This document shows, one piece after another, positions 57,454 to 64,000 of a stretch of 64,000 bases of DNA (positions are counted from its first letter, which is position 1; each line of letters begins with the position of its first letter). The translations under genes and the position numbers were made by a program. Location of the stretch: NCBI GenBank assembly GCA_037367355.1, contig CM074695.1, positions 2,666,001 to 2,730,000 on the forward strand, in the 5' to 3' direction. The notes beneath the pieces are model-generated. The model worked only from the letters and a program-made list of their open reading frames with translations, made no database searches and was not told the origin of the DNA. The DNA is from Neoscytalidium dimidiatum (lineage: Eukaryota; Ascomycota; Dothideomycetes; Botryosphaeriales; Botryosphaeriaceae).

Positions 57454-57856
57454 TCAATTCTCCTTGACGGAAATGGAGGAGCCGCCGAGTACGACGAAGA
57501 GTTGAAACGAACAAAAGGCTGTGGGTTGTAAAAAGGCGTACCATCCCTCCCAATTTGGCAAATCCCAAAGCTGAACACAACCTGGACCAAAATACTGTAA
57601 CCATAGGCACTGCGACTTAGGGTCTTTTGAGTTGTTGCCCCAGAAGACGTCTGTACACATGTAAATCTACGCAAAGGTCTTAATCAGTGGCGCCGCCTAA
57701 GGTTCACAAGAAGAAAAATGTTTCTTGGAAGAGGTAGCAGGTAAGGTAAAGGGCCTGTCCACTTACACCTTGGACGTATCCAGCGGCAGGTATTGCGACG
57801 GCGCTGCCAGCGAGGAGTGCTCCTATGTAAGGAAGCGTGAGTAGCTTGTAGTGCAT
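57454..57856 (-). CDS. Putative small secreted Cys-containing protein, 100 aa
   Basis: The ATG at 57854-57856 opens a clear signal peptide (MHYKLLTLPYIGALLAGSAV, then AIPAAG). Exon 1 (57767-57856, 30 codons) ends in a perfect GTAAGT donor. Exon 2 (57454-57666) follows a GCGTAG acceptor in phase 0. The mature part begins IYMCTDVFWGNNSKDPKSQC and has GPGCVQLWDLPNWEGWYAF and FCSFQLFVVLGGSS, giving four cysteines. The pattern C-T-D-x-x-W-G and C-x(8)-C resembles small secreted fungal proteins with a crystallin-like or killer-toxin-like fold, but I cannot assign it. It would be a candidate effector. Another frame of exon 2 is also open for some distance, so the 3' end is less sure than the 5' end. 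Confidence 0.5.
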
Positions 57857-60800
57857 GGTTGAGGAATCCCACTCATCAACACAATATAATCCAAAGCCAA
57901 AGAAGCCTGTGCTTGCTCATTAGAAATCTCTATTTAAATAAGTGACACTGAGGCGTGTTGTCGATGCCCTTTTTCACAGTTGATCTTCGACCAGTGCTGG
58001 GTCCCTCTGCAGTCATGAGTATCTTTCAACATGTTCAGCATCTCCCTGCTGTTCTCAAGCCCGATCAGTCTCTCTGCAACCGTAGTCACTCAATATGATC
58101 CGTGTAACACATAGTTGTTTCTTGTGAGATTCTCCTACAACATAAGCACTTTGGGTCTCTGACTTGCGAGGATGCTGATGTGTTTCGGGACACAGACAAG
58201 CAGAAGATTGATCTATCGCCAAGTATGGTTGCAATCGTCCTTGAGACTCTGCTTCCAGCCGGTGATGCCCAAGGCTTGTGATCGATGCGCCGAGTGGTCT
58301 CCGAGATGATCTAGATGAACAGCGCAATTATGTGATTCCACGTTCTTTTCGACAGACGTGTTTGAAAGCAGCCCCATGCCAGTATTCTGAAATCCATGCC
58401 TGCGGTATTAACAGCCGAAGCCTTGGATCTAAGCCAAATACCCCGTGCCACGTAGAATGTGCGTTGAGTCCCTTGTGAGCTGTACGGTGTCTAACAAAAA
58501 GCATATCTCCTCAAAATGTGGCTGCTTCCCAAATATTAGCTGCGGTTGGGTTTCGGCCGGAGGCTGGGAGCTGACAACAACACACGTGGATATGTTGCGC
58601 GTCAGACACGGACAGCGCTGCGCTCGTGTAGGAAAAAGAAATGAGTAGTCAAGGTTCGGAGCAAAATTCCGGAAGCTGGTAACCTGTCCTTCTGTGCTGG
58701 ATGATAGCTCTATTGAACCGCGTCCGATTCTGTGTTTGCTCGTCAGAGCGGAGCCGAAAATAATTGCTTTTGCTCATAGCCAAGATTTAGCGGATGAGGC
58801 TGACAAGTGTTCGGATGGGCCTGTGAACGCTGGCATTATTGTTAGTCAAGCGCCAGAGGCCTTAGGCTGCCCAGACTCGTCGTGCACTCTACATATCTTT
58901 CTTGGGTAGTTACAAATGGATTCGCAACACGATATCTGGCGTTGGCCATTTTGTGGTAGAAGCCTCGATCGACCGGCAAGAGCGGACAGCGGGCAGTGAC
59001 ATGATAGGAGACGGGCAAGGTGGGAAAAAATAGCTAATGCACCTCGGTTTAGGATTACTTACGAGTAACAGATGCAAGTCCGTTTCAAGGACGTTTGAAG
59101 CCCATCGCAAGCTTTCGGAATTCTGGTGTGAAACCCCCACTCTTAAAGCCAATCTCACAGCAGATGCTCTTTCTGCCTGGCGGCTTGCAACAGAGACAAC
59201 CTGGAATATCCTCACCGGTGAGGTAGGAATGAAGGATGAACCTGGATTCCCCAGTCCGTAAAATCCGGGAAGATGCGTTAGTCGAGACGGGCCGAAGGTA
59301 TCTTGGACAGTTGTCAGACGGGACTGGTTCGCGAGATATTGCAACAAAGCAGGACGTGCAGCTGAGGAATGGCTTGAATGGCGATTTCGTGAGGTTTAGT
59401 CGAACCCACATCCTGACGATAGGTGCAATCCCACAAGTACAATCATGTTATGGTAATTTTCTACGAACCGACGCCGTATCACGGTCCTGCGGGAGCTGAA
59501 AAGTGGAGGGCGGTTCCCGGGATATTGGGCTCGAAGAATGGTCGGATGGGTTGACGCTGACGTGCGGTTGCCCAACCAAGTCATGCAGTCGCAGGAGCGC
59601 TGACATCACGCACAAAGGAAACTGTGTAAGGGAGTTGAGCTGCCTCCCCGGCATGAAAGCTTAAAGGAACCGTGAGATCATGCCAGCGCACGCATACATG
59701 CGTATCGGCTGTGCTTGCGCGCTGCAGCGCTGGCTGTAATGGGAATAGAACACAGCGAACCGCCACCAGCTTGCCGGGAGCCGTCCAACGCATGCAGTGC
59801 GGCCAACCATCACATCATAAAACCCCTCCCCTCATCATCTCTGGCGCCGCGTGTTTAGCCAACGCGTGCCACCATCACGTCTCGCTGGATGATACTGTCT
59901 TTTCCTCATTTTCAAGCCTCATTTCTCCCGAGAAAAGGAAACGCCTCGTGGAGCTGGATAAGCAAGGGTGGTGGTCATCTCCGGTGATGAGGCGCGCTCC
60001 GGAGATCACAGGTCCGGGGAAGGCAGGGGAGGTGAGAGCCGAAACGAATGGTCAAGACGGATGGAGTTGGCGTGCCCGTGATGGAGTGAGGGAGTGTGCT
60101 GCATGACACCTGGCCCTGCAGCGCCCTGGATTTGCGGAGGCCTTGGGGCTGCACACTGCAGCGGCGTTCGGACGGTCTTCACTCAAAACATATGATCGAC
60201 GTTAAGGAGAGACAGAGGGATCCAAGGCATCCTGTGAGAAGGAACAGGCGGTCGATATGGCGACTGGCGCTTGGGGATTTGGCGATCATTCTGCGTGAGG
60301 CTTACCCGCGCGTGGAGCACCTGTCCAATGGCGTCCCTACCGACGAGCCCTGCGCATCCGCGGCCGGGCATGCAGGCGGTCGTCAGGCCCGCAGGAAGGC
60401 CGACATGTCAGACGTCGGGTTGGCCGGCGGGCGGCGGGTCTTGCTGTGGAGTGCCTGGAACGGGTCCGAGACGGCGGCAGCAGCAGGGCTGTGGTGATGT
60501 CGGCGGCTTCTGGGGCGGCGAGGGCGATGTCCTCGGCGGAGGGGCGGGCGAGGGGAGGTGGAAGGCGGCAGAAGCTAAGGATAGGTTAGCAGAGGCAGCG
60601 CTCCCTAGGCTTGCCGGGCCTGGCGACGCGGGCCTACCTGCTCGAGGGCGTGTGCGATGCGGAGAAACGAAGCAAGCAAGATCCGGGCTTTGGACCCTCG
60701 CCGTGGGCCATCGCGGACCTGCGGCGCCAGCACGATGCTAGCCCTGATCGAGGCTGGGGGGAGCACGCACCAGTGCCCTACGCGGGCATGGGTGGTGGAG

Positions 60801-61742
60801 GGGACATCCAAGCTCGCACTCCCGCCATGTACCCGGTTTGGCGTGAGCCCGCGGGCTCGAGATCCGGCGCAGCGCAAAAGAAAGGCGCGCACATGGTCTC
60901 AGATCCAACGGCGCGCGGTGCTAAGGACAGGCGCTGCTCAGTGGCACTCGGTATTGCGCGCATCGCGTCGATAAGTTGCCGCTGAGCCCATGCCATGCCA
61001 TGTGCATGCTGCTATCGCGCAGCCCTGCGCGCATGATCGCCGAAACTAGCACGCTGGGAGAGCTTGGCTGCGAGGGCAATCTGGAGGCCTGAGGAAGACG
61101 CGGCGATGGGATGGTTCTGGCGGACAGCAAACGGGTGCAGCTGGGGGATTTGCAGTGGCAAACTCCCGTTTTAATGCTGTCCTGCGGCGCAATGCCAGCC
61201 TGGCCCGCGTGCCCGCCAGCGCAGCGCTGAGGTGGTCGTCTTGTCGACGTGCTGCCGGCTGCCGTCAGGCGCAGGCCGGAGGCAGCCCGCGGATGCGATG
61301 GGTGTGATGGGTGCGCTGGGTGCTGACCGCGCGTGAGGACGGAGCTTGTAACAATGCGGCGCGACGCTCCGCGAGTGAGTGATACAGGCCCCGTTTGCTG
61401 CCCGAGCTGGGTGCTGGGCGAGCGGTTGGGCAGTAGGGCGCAGAAATGAGGCGAGCCTAACCAGCGACGCTGCTGCATCCCACGTAACTCGACGAGCGTG
61501 CGTGCAAGCTCCGCCGGCGCGGAACGGCAGCCATAGGCCAATGGGCCACGAGGTCCTGCTGCTCATTTGCGAAATGTGGACTTGGCCTCGCTGGTATTTA
61601 AGCAGCGAGCCCTGATTCGGGAGGTTGATGGGCGACTCTGCGAGCCATCACGAGCGAACGACTGCACTTTCTACAGGCTGCTTCCACACGCCATTCCTCT
61701 TCCGGTCCCGAGCCCTGCTATTCGTCAACTGCTGTCTTCATC
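57857..61742. other. Gene-poor 3.9-kb region
   Basis: No gene is supported. The part 57857-59600 is AT-richer. It has several protein-like short frames: plus strand 58278-58478 with Cys-containing RQTCLKAAPCQYSEIHAC, and 58694-58909 ending PDSSCTLHIFLG. These could be exons of an unrecognised secreted gene or relics. The part 59650-61600 is GC-rich with long overlapping frames on both strands, typical of non-coding GC-rich DNA. A TATTTAAG at about 61596, roughly 145 bases upstream of the next ATG, may be a TATA-like element. Confidence 0.35.
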
Positions 61743-62168
61743 ATGCCCGGCATGGCCACGACTTTAAACAACTACTTCGTGCCGGGCTACGGCATCTCAA
61801 GGGCCGTCATCCAGGGCGAAATCCGCTATCACTGCGGTCCAGATGCCATAGTCCGGCCCTTCACCCACCAGGTGAGCCCAGGTCGCCTCCATGTGCTTGT
61901 CGTTGTGCCGTGCGCTGACCCGCTGCTCCCCAGGGCCGTGATGGCTTCCTCGTTACTACCGCTGGTCCGCCCCTGACCAAAGTAGGCCACTCCGTTTCCG
62001 CGCGCTATCCGGCCCGTTCTGACTTCCCTTTTCCAGGCCCAGATAGAGGACATCAAGGAGGCATCCCGCGAGTATGAGGAGCGCCAGGCCGAGCGCAGTG
62101 GCGACGACACCGAGCCGTTTGTGAACAAACCGATACCCGTCGGCCCTCGTGGCCGGAAGAGCTCTTGA
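61743..62168 (+). CDS. Small conserved fungal protein, 102 aa, function unknown
   Basis: Three exons (61743-61871, 61934-61981, 62037-62168) with canonical GTGAGC/GTAGGC donors and CCCAG/TCCAG acceptors, all phase 0. The protein begins MPGMATTLNNYFVPGYGISR and has YHCGPDAIVRPFTHQ, then GRDGFLVTTAGPPLTK in the second exon. It ends with a helical AQIEDIKEASREYEERQAER and a basic PVGPRGRKSS. My recollection is that proteins with the VPGYGISR and GRDGFLVTTxGPPLT motifs occur widely as 'hypothetical' in Pezizomycotina, but I cannot name a function. There is no signal peptide or membrane segment. A second in-frame Met (MATTL) four codons later is an alternative start. Confidence 0.82.
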
Positions 62169-62585
62169 CCCGTAATCGAGTTGTAGTCCAGCAGGGAGCC
62201 GTGGTGTTTGGTCCTGTCCAAGTTTGCTTTCCGGGTATTGTGGCAATTCAGCGTGGCGTTGTGGGCACTATCACTATACGTATCTCTTTCACTGGCGTTG
62301 CTCCAGCATTCGGCCACCTTAGCGTAAACCGTACGGGCGGCTGTCTGTCTGAGTATGTTTGACCGTGCTCTGCTTTTATCCCTCCTGGGCAAAGAATCCC
62401 AACTCTTCTGGAATCGTCATGGCGTCTCAAGAAAAGTTCATTGCGTCGTGGGAATCATCATCTATCGTCTAAATGTCCGAAATTGCTTGAACAGACACTT
62501 CCGCAGGATTTCATGCATCCTTCCAGCCAGTCCACTGCAATACTCCCCTGCTTGGGTGCGTCCACATCCCAGAACCCCTAATGAA
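62169..62585. other. Convergent intergenic region
   Basis: 417 bases between the 3' ends of the 102-aa gene (+) and the histidine-phosphatase gene (-). It presumably holds both 3' UTRs. Nothing else is recognised. Confidence 0.5.
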
Positions 62586-64000
62586 TTAGTATACCTCCCC
62601 GAAACCCTTGCGGCTTTTGAGCTTGGCCCTTTCCACTTGCTCGTCCCTCTCTTCGTCTGAAAGGTTGTCGCCGCCAGTCAGCTCTGCCTCGCCGTCATCA
62701 TCGTCTCCAGCTTCGTCGCCACTGTCTCCGTCACCGAGTGCATCTGCCCTGGCACCAGCACCCATCCCACTCTCCTCTTTCCACGTCTTCTCGTTACGCC
62801 TCCGGACCTTAGACCGTTCTCTTTGCGAACTGCCTTTTAGAAGCGCCCGGGAAAAGTAATCACTATCGTCCGAGAATCCTTCCGCTGGGGTGCCAGCACC
62901 AGATCGTGAGCCACCAAAATCACGACCAGGATGGAGTCTCAACAGTGCTTGAGGCCCAGATTTTGGCCTTACGCTGTCCACGTCGGAAGATGCCGGCGTG
63001 TCGTCGACATCAGAAGATGCAGGAGCCTCCTGGCTTGGGTATGCACCTACAGGGTTGTCAGGACGTTCTGGTTGTGACCCAACAACGGCAGGAGCCGGTA
63101 GTGCTGCGAGTTTATCCAGATCAGCGGTATTCTGACGGCGTGTGCGACGGGGGAAACTAATTTTGTCATGATTACAGCCGTTTACACATCCACCCCATCG
63201 CCGAGGTGCTATCGTAGGAGATTCCGAGTAAGCTGGAGGTGGAGGTGGGGGTCCCGTTACTGTCGTTGCTGTGCCGTTGGTCCCATTGGTTCCGTTGCTG
63301 TGAGCTGTGGCGGTCCGCCTTTTCAAATCTGACCAAGTGCGCAATTTGTTCTCCAAAATGTACTTCCCGTTTTCTGTGTTCTGCTTCATTACAATGAATT
63401 CGCAATGGTTGATGTTGCGCAGATCCTCAAAATACTCCACGGACCAGTGATACCTACGTTATAGTTAGTTTTCCGAGGAAACCGTAACATATGCGTACGT
63501 AGTCCATACCACTTCATGAGGAACACCCTTGTCATTAAGCCATGAGTAACCAGCACACACACGCTGGGGAAGTCTCCCTCGCCGAAGAGCCTCCAGAGGC
63601 TCTCGTTGAAGCCACTGACGCGGTCATATGCATCTGCCGCGCTCTCTCCATTAGGGATGCGGTAAAAGAAATGTCCGTAGTCAGCGCGCTCCTGCCACAT
63701 CCTCTCCATCTCAGCCGAGCACGGCTGGAAATTGCCAAAATCCTGCTCTCGCAACCGTGGCTCTTCAAAAACCTTGATCTTGTGACGAGGGAACGGAGAA
63801 GGCGTAGGTTCGTCAGAAGTCAGTGTGCGCAGGATGCCTTCGGTGGTCTCGCGCGTGCGGCGGTAGGGAGAAGTGAAGAACTGGATGGTGTCGTCTGGTC
63901 GCAAAAGCTCGCGCAAACGGCGTCCGGCGTCTTCAGCCTGGTTGAAGTCTGAGCGGTATGTACCTTGGTGGCGAGAGCGTTGGTGGACTGACCTGTTGCC
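62586..64000 (-). CDS. Histidine phosphatase (phosphoglycerate-mutase-like), 5' end outside window
   Basis: Member of the PGAM branch of the histidine phosphatase superfamily, related to yeast Det1. The first exons with the catalytic RHG motif lie beyond the right edge. The last 8 bases (63993-64000) are the end of an upstream exon, followed by a GTCAGT donor. The next exon starts at 63937 with AEDAGRRLRELLRPDDTIQF. Conserved features are FTSPYRRTRETTEGIL (phosphate-pocket Arg), EEPRLREQDFGNFQ, RIPNGESAADAYDRVSGF and CVLVTHGLMTRVFLMKWY (second catalytic His). An intron separates this from HWSVEYFEDLRNINHCEF. A long, low-complexity carboxy tail follows (poly-Pro, Ser/Asp, Gly/Asp/Glu), ending SRKGFGEVY. 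The substrate is unknown; such fungal proteins are larger than glycolytic mutases. Confidence 0.88.

Noticed and set aside
58031..58280. Leader-like MFSISLLFSSPISLSAT that can be spliced to a short open piece ending LPAGDAQGL
   Set aside because: The intron needs a weak GTAGTC donor, the product is only about 60 residues, and a competing frame runs on. Not enough support for a gene.
58260..58310. PKACDRC motif resembling the start of a Zn(II)2Cys6 cluster
   Set aside because: A stop follows within about ten codons and no second Cys triplet or regulator domain is nearby, so it is probably chance.
60096..61566. Several 100-200 codon open frames on both strands
   Set aside because: GC-rich DNA gives few stops by chance. 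The frames overlap each other, are Arg/Pro/Ala-rich, and show no motif or splice-consistent chain.
1..64000. CRISPR arrays, rRNA genes, prophage, operon-type ribosome-binding sites
   Set aside because: No direct-repeat/spacer pattern or rRNA core sequence was seen, and the gene structure is eukaryotic.

Overview
The window is nuclear DNA of a filamentous ascomycete (Pezizomycotina). Genes are compact and on both strands. Introns are short (about 45-110 nt), with GTRAGT-like donors, CTAAC/CTGAC-like branch points and YAG acceptors. The gene families are typical of moulds: GH72 glucanosyltransferase, Dal5-family permease, CnjB-type zinc-knuckle protein and cysteine-rich GPI proteins. A Dothideomycete is my best guess, but no marker in the window proves the class. 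I see no rRNA, tRNA, CRISPR, operon or prokaryotic signal.

Layout: 0-2 kb MFS sugar transporter (-). 5.6-7.5 kb CnjB-like protein with twelve CCHC knuckles (-). 8.7-10.5 kb cytochrome P450 (-). 12.4-15.6 kb trifunctional C1-tetrahydrofolate synthase with nested mitochondrial and cytosolic starts (+). 17.1-19.0 kb amino-acid permease (+). 19.7-22.8 kb a divergent housekeeping pair, the WKF protein Rbp95 (-) and 20S proteasome subunit alpha-1/Scl1 (+). 23.9-24.6 kb four-exon orphan gene (+). 27.7-28.5 kb putative small secreted protein (-). 28.6-31.6 kb gamma-tubulin complex protein GCP3/Spc98 (-). 32.1-33.1 kb decayed short-chain dehydrogenase (+). 33.8-35.2 kb GH72 beta-1,3-glucanosyltransferase with GPI signal (+). 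35.6-37.3 kb Dal5/Tna1-family transporter (-). 39.7-41.0 kb unknown proline/serine-rich protein (-), divergent from an intact DD34E transposase at 41.2-42.2 kb (+). 42.5-43.5 kb cysteine-rich GPI-anchored protein (-). 45.3-45.7 kb short unknown gene (+). 46.6-49.1 kb secreted GH3 beta-glucosidase (+). 49.9-51.3 kb SMP-30-like lactonase broken by one TAA (+). 51.8-54.6 kb decay zone with FAD-monooxygenase and SDR relics around a small hydrophilin-like gene. 56-58 kb two short orphan genes, one with a signal peptide. 61.7-62.2 kb small conserved gene (+). 62.6 kb to the right edge, a histidine-phosphatase gene (-), truncated by the window.

Functionally the window mixes one-carbon metabolism, proteasome, ribosome assembly and microtubule nucleation with an accessory layer. 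That layer holds nutrient uptake (sugar, amino acid, Dal5-type), wall remodelling, extracellular carbohydrate breakdown, small secreted proteins, a transposase and several pseudogenes. Decay is concentrated between 50 and 59 kb. I found no clear multi-gene system without precedent. The best leads are the conserved-looking transposase, the spliced orphan secreted proteins, an isolated cysteine-rich exon near 38.5 kb, and the decay belt. Exon borders were inferred by hand from splice consensus and reading phase.
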